NCBI GenBank assembly: GCA_030280995.1
Contig: JASXTE010000079.1
Span: forward strand, 1-64,000
DNA from: Hemileia vastatrix
Taxonomy: Eukaryota > Basidiomycota > Pucciniomycetes > Pucciniales > Zaghouaniaceae
Direction: 5' to 3'
Length of the DNA stretch: 64,000 bases
Below are positions 35,201 through 45,309 of this stretch, in pieces. Below the pieces are notes generated by a model that saw only the letters and a program-made list of their open reading frames with translations, was not told the DNA's origin and did no database searches. Made by a program: the position numbers and the translations under genes. Position 1 is the first letter of the stretch. Each line of letters starts with the position of its first letter.

Positions 35201-38200
35201 GGAATAACTAGTGACGCTTCCAATGCTCGTCCTGGCTTCCGGAGAGGTAGCAGCTCTAGAATTGAGATCCCTTCTCGAAGATCCACTGATTGAAGCGCTG
35301 CCAGGATTGGTAGCAGCAGTGTAATCCGAATTCTGAGAGCTCTTGGAACCTCTCCTTGCAGGTCTGGGATGTAGTCCTCCTCCTGGCGATCGAAGTCCAC
35401 CTTGAGAATAGATGGATTCATATTCGGAAGAATGCGAATTGAGGGAAGAAGTGATCGATCCTCTCTTATCGATGGCTCCTACACTAGCAGCATAAGCCAA
35501 TTGATCACTTGGAGAAGGTAATCGATCGATAGAACTTTGCTCAGAGCTCGATGGACCACTACTCTCTCTTGCCTGAGCTCTCTTGAATTCCATCGAGTAG
35601 GGACTCAAAGGTTGATTGTTATCTGAAGAGTTGGAATGAGTAGAGCCTCTTTTGTGAAGAGCTGAATTCGAAGAGGCCGAAGCAGCAGAGGGAGGATAAA
35701 TTCTCGGAGGGACCTTTCTTCTATCTCTCAGACCAAGACCTGGGATTCCTGGTAGCGAGGTCTTCTCCAGAGGTAGATTCTTTGTTGAAGAAGCCGAATC
35801 TCTTCGATCCGAGTGACTAGATGGAGCTCGATCAGAAGTCACTTCGATCGCATCTGCAGATGAATTGCTCTCGAATCGAGAACCTGGGGAATGTCTGAAT
35901 GTGAGAGGAGAAGATGGACTTGGAGGTAAGAAAGGAGAAGCCGTCGAATTGGAGAGGGCCAATGAAGGAGTTGATCTTGAAGCTGAATTGTTCAGAGTCT
36001 TGAGGGTGGAAGAAGAAGAAGTAGGCGGAGGAAGTCCCATTTGTTGATTCGTTCCAGAGTTTCTAGCAGAATGATAATTGGATTCCGAATTGGCACTGAA
36101 GGAGCTAGCCACTGGAGAAGTCGGAGATTGAAGCATCAGAGAATTCTGAGAATCTCTATGCCTAGAAGAGTTCAGAGGTGATCCTCCACGATCTATCCCA
36201 GTTGCGATTCCAAGACCATGAGAATGTCCATCTGAAGATCCAGCTGGCGAACTGCTTTGGAAGCGTTGCTTTGAGCTGCTAGTCGAAAGATCGCTTGCTC
36301 TCCAAGGTTTGGGTTTTCCTCCTTGTTGAACAGTCACCGATGAGATGACATGAACCAATTCTTCCTCTCCATCCCGATCGCCACTTCCATCACTCTCGAA
36401 AGAAGCATTGCTCTTCCGCCTCCTTCTTGAAGATGGTTTCCGGAAAGTTGAATCTGAAGTATTTGATAGATCCACACTTCTAGATCTCCTTCTGTCCTTC
36501 TTCTTTTCCAACTCATCTCTTTTCCTCTCAGCTATCCTCTTGGCAGCTGCCAAAGCAGTAGAAGAGACTCCAGATTTAGACTTGATCTTTTGGTTTTCAT
36601 CGATAGTTTCTTTTCGATCTAAATCCTCGACTTTTTGAGATGAAGAAGAAGCAATTGCTGATGATGATGATCCTTCCAAGGGTAAAGAAAGCAACAGACT
36701 TGAAGCCCAATCATCATCTGCTCTCAAATCCGGAAGCAAAGGAGAAGCGTCGACTTTCTTGAATTGAGGATCTCCACTCAAGAAATCCAAAGATTTGAAG
36801 CTAGCTTGAGTAGGAAGAGGAGGGATGGCATAGGAAGAACCAGAAGAAGGCGGCCTTGAAGAAGCTCTACTTTGACTACGACTAAGTGGAAGAGGATGTT
36901 TGGTCGAAGTTGGAGAAGGAGGAAAATGAGCATTGGTCCAAGTTGGAGAAGGCCAACCTTGATTGAGAACTGAAGAATAAGAAGTACTTGCAATTGAAGC
37001 TCTATAATCTTGATCTTTTTCTCCAGAAGAAGTGGTTCTAAAAGACTTCCCATTGGTAGATTTGAAACTCTTGTCTCTATCCAAATTTGTATCTCTAGAT
37101 CTAGGAGATTTCTGTCTTGTTGTTGATTTCGAGATTGTGCTTCTGTTTCCTAGAGTCGATCTCCTACCTATACTCGTAGCTCCAGATCCGACAGAACTAT
37201 CATCTTCCCAAGTCGATTTCCCTCCACCTTGAGATCTCATTTCTCTATTCCATTCCTCTTCTCTTTCCTCCTCTCCTTGTACGTATTCTTCGGATTCAAT
37301 TGCTTCTTCATTTCTACTACTACTATTGCTAGGCGAAGTTGCTTTCCTATCCACGTAATCTAATTCGTCTCTTCCTTGAGATTGTGAATCAGCAGTCAAA
37401 GCTTTTGCCCAACTGGAAGGTAAACCAGTGAAACCATAAGGACCAACATCTACATGGACGTTATGTTGAACTGCAAAAGGCATACCAATCCTAGGATCAG
37501 GAATCGATTCCACAGTTTCTCCTCCTCCTAGAGCTCCGAGAGATGAAGTCCTCGTGTGAGAATTCGAGTTCATAGAGACTGGAGAATCAGATCCATAATG
37601 AGAAGGAATCAAAGGAACTGGAGGAGTTTCTCTTTCCTTTCCATTTGAAGATAAACCCAAACCGACTGTTCCATCTCTAGACATCCCTCCATCCTTCCCA
37701 CTGCCACTCATGGCTCTCTGTCTCAATTTCCCAGCCGAGTTTCCCAACTTCCTCAGACCTGCACCTGCACTCTGACCTGCAGCTCTCATTCCAGAAGCGA
37801 ATTGAGATGAAGTACTCTTGGAAGAGGTGGTTGTGGAAGGATTGAATTCATCGGTTGGACTTGATCTCTGACTTGAACCACCTTTGACTCCACCCCAAGC
37901 AGCTTTCGCGTACCTTGCAGAGATTGAATTGTTTGGAGGAGGTGAATTCTCCACATCGAATGAACTAGTGGTTATGGTTTGATCATGGATAGAGCTGCTG
38001 CTGCTAGTACTACTCGCGCCTAGGAAAGCAGGCCATTTGATTCTTGGAGAAGGAGTAGGAGGAGCCTGTTGATGATTCTGTTGTTGAACATAAGGTGCTA
38101 GTGCTGGATGATTAGAAGGATGTTCGAAGTCTTCATCTGGAGGTATTTCAGGAAGAGGTCTTTGATATGCAGAAGAAAGAGGAGAGGATGAATTGAATTG

Positions 38201-38602
38201 ATTGAAGTTGTGAGTAGAAGTTGAGGAAGTGCTGATTGGGTATAAGGATGGTGAGACGGATGAACTTGGAGAAGATGACCAAGGTTGATGTTGATGTTGA
38301 TGATTTGAAGAAGAAGAATGAGAATAAGTTGAAGAGGGGTAATGAGAAGTAGAAGTAGAATTAGAGTTGGAGTTGTCGGTTGCAGGATACATTGCTAGAT
38401 TTGTGCTGCTGTGATTCCCATTCGTCGTTCTCTCTTTGTTCTTGTGGCTGCTTCCAATTGTGAATCTCAGTCTCGAAAATCGAGATCCACCTGCATTGGA
38501 TGGGGAAGAAAGTAGAGAAGGAGATGCAAGAGGTTGATGATGATTGGGAGAAAGAGATTGATGATCGACACTTCTGCTCGTGGATCCTATTCCATCCTCC
38601 AT
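32287..38602 (-). CDS. Giant PAK/STE20-type kinase with CRIB domain, altered catalytic motifs and a one-base frameshift
   Basis: Cdc42/Rac effector kinase of the Cla4/PAK group, but about 2007 residues long. Exons 38602-33742, 33645-32835, 32738-32601 and 32499-32287. A CRIB motif IGMPFAVQHNVHVDVGPYGF lies at about 370-390, then some 1250 residues of Ser/Pro-rich disorder. The kinase domain has Gly loop GEGESGNVYSAY, VAVK, HRDCRSDIVML, SDFTHAAQL, GTAYWMSPEVV and DIWSLGVVLFE. The usual HRDxKxxN is HRDCRSDI (Lys to Arg, Asn to Ile) and DFG is DFT, so catalysis may be lost. Exon 2 needs one more base near 33391-33394 to join RKELK to VWEQCSLSDNVLSFF. A 44-nt intron with GT-AG ends would also close the frame but would delete helix C. 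No PH domain was recognised. Confidence 0.82.
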
Positions 38603-39393
38603 TCCCAGCTCGATCAGGATTGGAATTGAATGCTTGGATTTGAATGCAAGAATCTCTTTTCTCTATTCGAGAATCAAAACAGAGGAAGAAACGAAATGAA
38701 GGTCAATCGAAGCTTTAGTGCGAAGATCAGGTTCAGGCGTTCACCAATCTTGTCGCCATCTCGCTATCCAGAAGTGAAGACCTTCTTTTCAATCTATTTC
38801 TCTCAGCCTCTCTCTCTCTTACGAGATTGATGTATGCTCTTGCTTACACACTGATCAAAGCAATCACTCTCTTCCAAGAGGAGCAGGTCGCTTTCTATGT
38901 ACCTTCTGTGAGTCGCAGCGTCGATCACCTCCCGATCTGGGCGCACAGACGACGGCCCAAGTTTGTTACCTCTTTCTCTTCCTCTTCTTCTTTTTCTTGG
39001 TTCTTCATTATCATATCAATTTTTCACCAAACTGAGGTCGCGTCTCACTATCCTTTCTCTGCAGATATGGCAGAGACAAGAGTACTTGAATCCGCCAAAC
39101 ACCGACCTCCTTGCTTCCAACTTTCCCAGGCTAATTTCGACCAAGGATCTTCATTGCAGCAGCTCGCTCACAAGCAGAATTTGGTCATGATTTGCATCAG
39201 AGACGGCTTATGGAACACAAATAACAAACCAGGGAGAGTGACAACCTGCAAGGGGACGATCGTTAGCTTCAAACCTTCTCCAAGACGATTCTCAGTTCGA
39301 CCTTTTTATAGAGCAAGCAGAGCAAATTTCTACACTCTCTTTCCCTTTTCTCTCTTCTCAAGAAACATCAAATCTGGACACACTTCAAAGACC
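38603..39393. other. Divergent intergenic region, PAK-like kinase and Ser-rich gene
   Basis: The frame is open from 38827 up to the Ser-rich protein, but the residues are unlike a conserved protein and include intron-like pyrimidine tracts ending CTCTGCAG at 39063. I treat it as promoter and 5' UTR, though an upstream exon is possible. Confidence 0.4.
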
Positions 39394-41280
39394 ATGACCT
39401 CTGAAGGACTTCTATCACCTTCAAGAAAGTCTATCAAACTGATGCCATGGAAATCATCTCCTAGACCTTCGACTTCAACTTTACCCTCCACAACCGACCA
39501 TTTCAGTCCCAAGTCCAAGAAATCTTCCTTGATCATTTCAGAATATGAATCACAACCTCAACTTTCAAGATCGTTATCGACCATCAAAACCCAATCACGT
39601 CCATCCGGTACGAGAAGATCTTTACTTTTCAAGAAAAAGATCAAGAAGGATTTCGATCTCTCAGAGACTGTGGAATCCCTTTCTAAACAGGAGGAAAGTT
39701 CTACTAAATCTTTGACCAGACGTAATAGACAGAGATCTTTGTCTCTATTAGATGCTTCTAGACCTCAAGCCACAGTGGGTGGCGGAGAAACTACTCAAGA
39801 TGGGATCAAAGCTCTTTCAATGAATTACTTAAAAGCAATGGAAGAGATTGGAGACCTAGTTTGTAGAAAATTAGAAGGAGAAGAAGAAAAAGTCGGAAAT
39901 GGGAATGGGAATGAAGAAGGTTCATCGTCACTATCATCATCATCAGTACCTGATCTATCATCTTCTAGTTCAAATGAAAGTTTCAAATCTAATTCATACA
40001 TTTCTCATGATTCAAGTTTCAATTCAAGTTCCGATTCCTCTGGAATACAGATTGCTTCAGAATCTTCAAGTATAGGTTTGGTCCTACCTTCTTCGATCAA
40101 ATCCGATTCACTCGCTAGAAGTTATTCAAAAGCAAGGAATAGAGCTTCAAAATCAATCACTGGAGCTTCTATTGAGGATTATAGGAGATGGTATTCTGAT
40201 GAACCTTTGCTTCTTTTACCAGGTCAAGAGAAAATCTCCAACAAGGGATCTTCAATCATGAGTTCGGAAGATGGAGAGAATCAATCTGTTTCCACGGGAT
40301 CTTATTTCGACTTGATTCCAATCTATAATCCAGATGATTTCAACCCCTCAAGTCTTTTACCTTCGACTCCTTTACCTTTCGGAAAGACTCTTACTTCTTC
40401 TTTGCCACCACCTCCAACTTCTCATCGTAAATCCAAATCAAGAACTAAAAGTATGAGCAATATGATGATGTTGTCTTCGAAGTCAAATCTTGATGGTACT
40501 GAATCAAACGACACAAGTCTAGAAGAAGGAGTGGGAGGAAAGAGAGCTTCAAGATTGATCCCCACTAGCTCAGATTCAACCAATAAGGTCAACAATAAAA
40601 GATCAGTCTTGTCTGATAGACCGGTTAGGATTCATGGTAGAAAGAATTCAAGAGATTTAATGATGAAATTAGGTTCAACTTCTTCTTCACCGACTTCCAA
40701 CTTGAAAGAGATCACGAAAACTTCATCAACGACTAGAAATCGATCTAGACCATCAACCTCTTCGGGAGTCTGCATTTCTTCTTCTTCTAGACCTCCAAAT
40801 CCTAGGAAATTGAGTGCAGGGCATACTCCTCCAGTTCCGAATTATGATTTCGAAGGCAAAGATTCTCAAATCCAAGGTTTCAGAATCAAGAATCGTAAGA
40901 GATCAAAGTCGGATACTTTATCTGTATCTCACCATGGAGAAATGAGAAAGGCTTTTAATTCTTTGAGCGGTTTAGGTTTAGAGTTGGATGCTGATAATGA
41001 TGATGTTTCGTCTCAAGTCCAAGATCGATTAAGTGAAAAAGAGACTCTTTCAATCTCAATTCCTCCTTTACCTTCCAAAGAAATCGCCTATTTGAAAGTC
41101 GAATCTCATCCCTCATACGACAAGAATAACAGGTTGGAATCTCAACCTTTCCATAAATCAAATTCTCCTTTCATGACACCAACTTTTGGATCGAATTTCT
41201 CTCCTCTTAAGCAAAGTTCAACTTTCGATGATGGAAGAAGTAGTCTCTTCAATCAAAGTGATGATGAAGAAGAGGATTGA
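39394..41280 (+). CDS. Unknown Ser-rich basic protein
   Basis: I do not recognise this gene. From the ATG at 39394 (MTSEGLLSPSRKSIKLMPWK) it encodes 628 residues, single exon. The sequence is Ser/Thr/Lys-rich with many SP and RxxS sites, consistent with a phosphorylated, disordered regulator. A short more ordered segment GIKALSMNYLKAMEEIGDLV (about 150-170) could be a helix, and SIEDYRRWYSDEPLLLLPG is the next best conserved-looking motif. The tail is acidic (DDEEED). The upstream frame is also open to 38827, which would add 189 residues, but those look like translated UTR. It diverges from the PAK-type kinase, which has similar composition, though I see no domain linking them. Confidence 0.65.
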   Translation: MTSEGLLSPSRKSIKLMPWKSSPRPSTSTLPSTTDHFSPKSKKSSLIISEYESQPQLSRSLSTIKTQSRPSGTRRSLLFKKKIKKDFDLSETVESLSKQEESSTKSLTRRNRQRSLSLLDASRPQATVGGGETTQDGIKALSMNYLKAMEEIGDLVCRKLEGEEEKVGNGNGNEEGSSSLSSSSVPDLSSSSSNESFKSNSYISHDSSFNSSSDSSGIQIASESSSIGLVLPSSIKSDSLARSYSKARNRASKSITGASIEDYRRWYSDEPLLLLPGQEKISNKGSSIMSSEDGENQSVSTGSYFDLIPIYNPDDFNPSSLLPSTPLPFGKTLTSSLPPPPTSHRKSKSRTKSMSNMMMLSSKSNLDGTESNDTSLEEGVGGKRASRLIPTSSDSTNKVNNKRSVLSDRPVRIHGRKNSRDLMMKLGSTSSSPTSNLKEITKTSSTTRNRSRPSTSSGVCISSSSRPPNPRKLSAGHTPPVPNYDFEGKDSQIQGFRIKNRKRSKSDTLSVSHHGEMRKAFNSLSGLGLELDADNDDVSSQVQDRLSEKETLSISIPPLPSKEIAYLKVESHPSYDKNNRLESQPFHKSNSPFMTPTFGSNFSPLKQSSTFDDGRSSLFNQSDDEEED

Positions 41281-41696
41281 TTTGCAGAATCCAATCTTCG
41301 CAATCTCAAACCTGTCTCTTAGAATTAATCTTTCGAAGTTTATATCAATCGCCCCCACTTCTCGTTGATTCTTCTGTCAAATAACTCGTGGTATGGTTCC
41401 CTTCTTTGTATTTCTCTTGCTGCCATTCTAATTCTTGGTTTCCTTCCATGTTCCATTTTATTAGTTCTGTTTTGTAAATCTCCATTAGACAACACCTTAC
41501 TTCTACTCTTTGACAAGAGAGAAGACCGCACATTCCTTTATTCCCAATCTCTTTTATTTGAACTACACACACTCATTTTATCACCTATCAAATTGTTCAA
41601 TTGTCTCTTGATTCCCTTGAACTATTTCACTGTACTTACATCTAATTCAGTTCTTATCTCATTAATAAGAAATCTAACATTCATTTCTCTGATTCT
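41281..41696. other. Convergent intergenic region
   Basis: About 416 T-rich bases between the Ser-rich gene and the PAC4-like gene. No gene was recognised. Confidence 0.5.
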
Positions 41697-42674
41697 TTAC
41701 CTCGTCTCTTCAGCTTCAACTTCTCTAATGCCCTCTTCAATGGCCTTTGAAATGCCCTTTTCCAACAATAACAATCCTTTACTCTGTTCCATCGAACCTA
41801 AATCATCCCCTGACATTTGTGAATACGGATTAGGTAGAAGAGATTCGGGTAAATCCAAGGATAGGAAAAGTTGAGGTTTCTTGAATTTCAAAGAGAGACG
41901 AGAAGACATTGGTCTAGAAATGTCAGAAGGAGTTCGGAAGATTGAGGTGGTTGAGGAGGATTGAGAGTATAACTGAATAAGGGGTAGAAGTAGTAGAAGG
42001 AGTAGAAAGAGAACAAGGGAAAGCAGAGCAAAAGGAGAGTTAGAGTCGATCAGCGACGACGAATCACGAAGAGATGAGAAGAGAACACAACAAGATCTCT
42101 CTCTTTCCTCCACTTTCTCTCTCGACAACAGATAGAATACATTGAAATTGACTCTTGAAAGCGGCGGAGGCATCATAAAGGGGGAATGAGGCAGAAATGG
42201 AGCGAAAAGAGGTGAAGTAAAAAGAAATCTAAGGCGAAAGTTGAGACTCACTTTTGGATTGCGAACCTGAGGATTCATAGCCACAGACCATTCCTTAGAT
42301 ATCCTTGCTAAAGGCAACGAATTCTGAACATCTTTCAGAGATCCATGACCCTGACTCTGTCCGTGTTCGTTCTCTATCCTACCACTTTCTGCCAAGGCTT
42401 TTGCCAATTCTTCGTCCAACCCTTCATCTTTCGTTGGATCTCGATCTGGAGTTCCATTTTGCTTACTCGAAGCTTGATGGATTGTAGGTTTCGCTGAGGT
42501 TTGATCCGATCTTAACAGGCCAGGAGGTAAAGAGATTGGATTTGGACTTTGAAAGACGTTTATGGAAAGAGAATCCTTCAAGTGAAGGATCTGAACCAAG
42601 AAATGAGGAGAGGGTGGATGTGGAATGGTTATCAGATGACTGGTGGATTTGATTGAATAATCATTTGATGTCAT
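41697..42674 (-). CDS. Proteasome assembly chaperone 4 (PAC4/Poc4)-like
   Basis: Predicted partner in the PAC3-PAC4 complex that helps assemble the proteasome alpha ring. Exons 42674-42252 and 41972-41697, both phase 0, give 232 residues. The family pattern is visible: FLVQILHLKDSLSINVF (first strand-helix with the Leu-x-Asp-Ser-Leu motif), ISKEWSVAMNPQVRNP (the lAvAM motif), then in exon 2 LKFKKPQLFLSLDLPESL (the kqvFvSynL motif) and a final helix LLLEKGISKAIEEGI. Human PSMG4 is 123 residues; the extra length is a Lys/Glu/Ser-rich insert in the middle. The minus-strand frame is open upstream of 42674, but PAC4 similarity begins after it. The intron has GTGAGT and TTATTCAG ends. Confidence 0.68.
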   Translation of the reverse strand: MTSNDYSIKSTSHLITIPHPPSPHFLVQILHLKDSLSINVFQSPNPISLPPGLLRSDQTSAKPTIHQASSKQNGTPDRDPTKDEGLDEELAKALAESGRIENEHGQSQGHGSLKDVQNSLPLARISKEWSVAMNPQVRNPKVSLNFRLRFLFTSPLFAPFLPHSPFMMPPPLSRVNFNVFYLLSREKVEERERSCCVLFSSLRDSSSLIDSNSPFALLSLVLFLLLLLLLPLIQLYSQSSSTTSIFRTPSDISRPMSSRLSLKFKKPQLFLSLDLPESLLPNPYSQMSGDDLGSMEQSKGLLLLEKGISKAIEEGIREVEAEETR

Positions 42675-42695
42675 TTTCGAGATTTTCAGAGAAAG

Positions 42696-44291
42696 ATGGG
42701 AGAAGTTCCAGAAGAAGATGGAATGACGAAGGGAAAGTCCAGAGTGATTCTCCAACAGCAACACCATCAACAAATGACTGAATCAGAAACGATACCAAAT
42801 GCAGATCAATTGAATGTCAATGAAACACAAGCCATGAATGGGAATGGAGCAGAGCAAACAGAGGCAGAATCCTCCTCTAATCCTACTTCTACTTCTACAG
42901 TCGTCTATCCATCTCGACTGATAGCCCCGATGGAATTCCTTCGAAGGAAGAGATACGCAAATGCAGCCAATGATTTGGTGGAAAGGTTTGGATTGTTACC
43001 CATTTACAAATCAGTATTGGAACCTTACATTCCAAACAAAATCATCTCTAATCAACAACAGCAGCCACAATCTAATCAAGCACAGCAACCACCAATTGCT
43101 TCAACTCCATCTGCAATCAATCCAATTCAACAATCTTCTTCTTCTAATTCTCCAATCAATTTCAATCCTACAACTCCAAACCCTTTCACTCCAACTGCAA
43201 CCACTTTAGGAGCAGGTCCTTCTACTCCTGCTTCTTTAGCAGGTGGTGGTGTGAATGCTATTCAATCTCCAATACAGACTACTACGACTATCAATAATAA
43301 GAAAGATTCAAAATTGACAATGGAAAAAACTTATGCAAATTATGTTCTGGATTTACCTGGTAGAGTAAAACCTTCTAAGAGAGAAATTCAGTCAAAGGAA
43401 GATCAAACTGTTAGAAACATTGTTTACAGACAGGAAACTACCTTGCAACCTATCAAACCTTTGGAAAAGGAAGCTATGCAGGCCGCTTACACTGTACAGG
43501 GTGGAGAGGTAAAGTCGGTGAGTTTGCAAAGAACAGTGGGAGGTAGAAGGGATAGATTGGGAGGGGTATAGGTAGGGTTCTAGAAGAGTACAAGAAGATG
43601 CCTCGTTTCTAACCTCTTTCCTTGCTCGTCTACCCTTGGAATGGATCTTACAGATCGATTCATCTCTTCTGGAACCAGATGATCAGAAGGACGAGTCGAA
43701 GAAGAAGAAGAAAAAGGTAAGTCTCTCGTCTTGAGAATGCCCAAAGCTGCTCGAGTTTATTTCCTCTCCTTTCTCTCCCCCTTGAAAGCTTGATTTTCTC
43801 ATGCCCTGATTTGACCCCCCTTTTTCTCTTTCCGTTCCCCTATCATCTCACAGGACAAGTCCTCCAAAAGGAAAAGAGAAGGAGCAGACACTTCGAACCA
43901 TTCTACCAATACAAATCCAAATCCTACTTCCTCCAATCCAAATTCTAGACCTCAAAGTAGCCCGGGACAAAACTCGATTGTACCTTCTGGAAGCGGATCT
44001 GGTCATACTCCCAAAGCAAAGAAGAGAAAGGTGAGAGACAATTTCTTTCAAGTTGTGTGTTTTCTTTTGAGAATTGCGATTGGGAAAGATGAGTCTTCTT
44101 ACGCACCTTCGATGTCCTCTCTTTTCACTTTTTCGTCCTCAAGACGGGTCACTCTAATAAGAACGGATGATTGTCGTCTTGAACATGATCTGCCGTTCTC
44201 AAAGGCGGAAATCAGCTGCGACCTTCTCTTTGGATCAGGAAATTATCTGAAAAGACTCTCTAGCTCTTCGCATCTTCTCTTTCTCATATAG
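42696..44291 (+). CDS. Mediator complex subunit 19 (Med19/Rox3)-like; 3' end uncertain
   Basis: Head-module subunit of the RNA polymerase II Mediator. Exons 42696-43508, 43654-43716 and 43854-44030 are phase 0. The core segment DLVERFGLLPIYKSVLEPYI is followed by a Gln/Pro/Thr-rich linker and then KTYANYVLDLPGRVKPSKRE, the conserved KxYxxyvxDLPG motif of Med19. Exons 2 and 3 encode Lys-rich tails (ESKKKKKK, KSSKRKREG, PKAKKRK) like the basic C-terminus of other Med19 proteins. After 44030 there is a GTGAGA donor. If unspliced the frame runs to a stop at 44289-44291 (TAG), which is also the best acceptor of a 261-nt intron, so the true C-terminus is undecided. The start may instead be a downstream ATG such as 42774. 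Confidence 0.72.
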
Positions 44292-44308
44292 GTTCTTTCA
44301 GTCCTAAT

Positions 44309-44322
44309 CCCCCCCCCCCCCC
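44309..44322. repeat. C14 homopolymer
   Basis: Fourteen consecutive C on the plus strand just after the putative Med19 3' end. It is a place where read-based assemblies commonly miscount bases. Confidence 0.9.
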
Positions 44323-44484
44323 GTTTGTGTTCAACGAAATCAACATTCAATCCTCGTCATTTCATTTTTTGTAACAATATCTCTCGGAAGCTTTCATCTG
44401 TATTCACTTTCGCTTTTCCCATTGCTTGTATTCTATGTCCTTTCCTCTTTGTAAATTCCGCACCGTAAACAATTCATTCATCTG
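44323..44484. other. Intergenic sequence before repeat array
   Basis: T-rich sequence downstream of Med19, probably 3' UTR or terminator region. No feature seen. Confidence 0.4.
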
Positions 44485-45160
44485 GTTCGTAGTCAGATAA
44501 GTAGATCGAAAGGTGAAAGAGAAACTTGTAGGAGTCAAGTCTTTTCAGGTGAGAGCGAGTCGGAATGAGTCAATGTCGAGCAGTAACGAGAGATTTCCAT
44601 GCTGCTCTTCACACACACCAGCCGATTCAATGTCCTTCAAGCTTGGTACCCTCCGAGCTACCAGAGAATGACCGAGGCTCAATCGGATCTTGATAGTCTA
44701 GATCGACTGGAAACGAGTCTTTGAAGAAGAGTGCGAGCCAGGAAAGAGTAGTTGACGAGGAGTGATGAGACTTCTCTGAGAAAAGCCCACAGCAAACTAG
44801 GGATTGGACGCTCTTCGAACCTGCTACCTCCGAGGTCCCAGAGAATGACCGAGGCTCAATCGATTCTTGATCCTCTAGATCGACTGGAAACGAGTCTTTG
44901 AAGAAGAGTGCGAGTCAGGAAAGAGTAGTCGAAGAGAAGTGAAAGGTTTCTGTTGACACAAGCCCTCGTCAAATCGCTGTTCAAACTTCCTACCTCCAAG
45001 TTCGTAAAGAACGTCCAACGCTCAAATGGCTCACATATCATATCAGTCTAGGTAGACTCAAAACGAGTTTTTGGAGATGAGAACGTGTCGGAAAAGTCAC
45101 AAAGTTCGAAGAAGTCACAAAGTTGAGAAGAAGTTCGTGAGTCGTTGATTTTGGCTGATT
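44485..45160 (+). repeat. Degenerate tandem repeat, about 170-177-bp period, three to four copies
   Basis: The block beginning CAGAGAATGACCGAGGCTCA occurs at 44662 and again at 44839, exactly 177 bp apart. Both run on through CTAGATCGACTGGAAACGAG and TTTGAAGAAGAGTGCGAG with few changes. A more diverged copy starts near 45006 (CGTCCAACGCTCAAATGG, then ACTCAAAACGAGTTTTTGGA and GAACGTGTCGGAAAAG). A partial copy precedes at about 44509-44570 (GGTGAGAGCGAGTCGGAA). There is no open frame, terminal inverted repeat or target duplication that I can see. An inverted relative lies at 63787-63870. The origin (mobile element remnant, satellite or duplicated promoter) is unknown. Confidence 0.8.
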
Positions 45161-45309
45161 GCTTTTAAGAATGACACGAAAGAATACATGAAAGAGAAGA
45201 AAACGTGACTATGACTTTTCGTTTTGATTTATAGAAGAAAGTCAGACCATGACATGAAGAAGAGCCCAAGAATATCGAGAGAAGAATTTCAAAACAGCTG
45301 GAGAGAGCT

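Noticed and set aside
38827..39393. N-terminal 189-codon extension of the Ser-rich protein
   Set aside because: Open frame only. The residues look like translated UTR with intron-like pyrimidine tracts, and the ATG at 39394 has a better context.
39330..39536. Open frames antisense to the Ser-rich genes (here and throughout 34000-41000)
   Set aside because: They are by-products of TCT/TCA-rich codon runs, which keep the reverse frames open, and show no family similarity.
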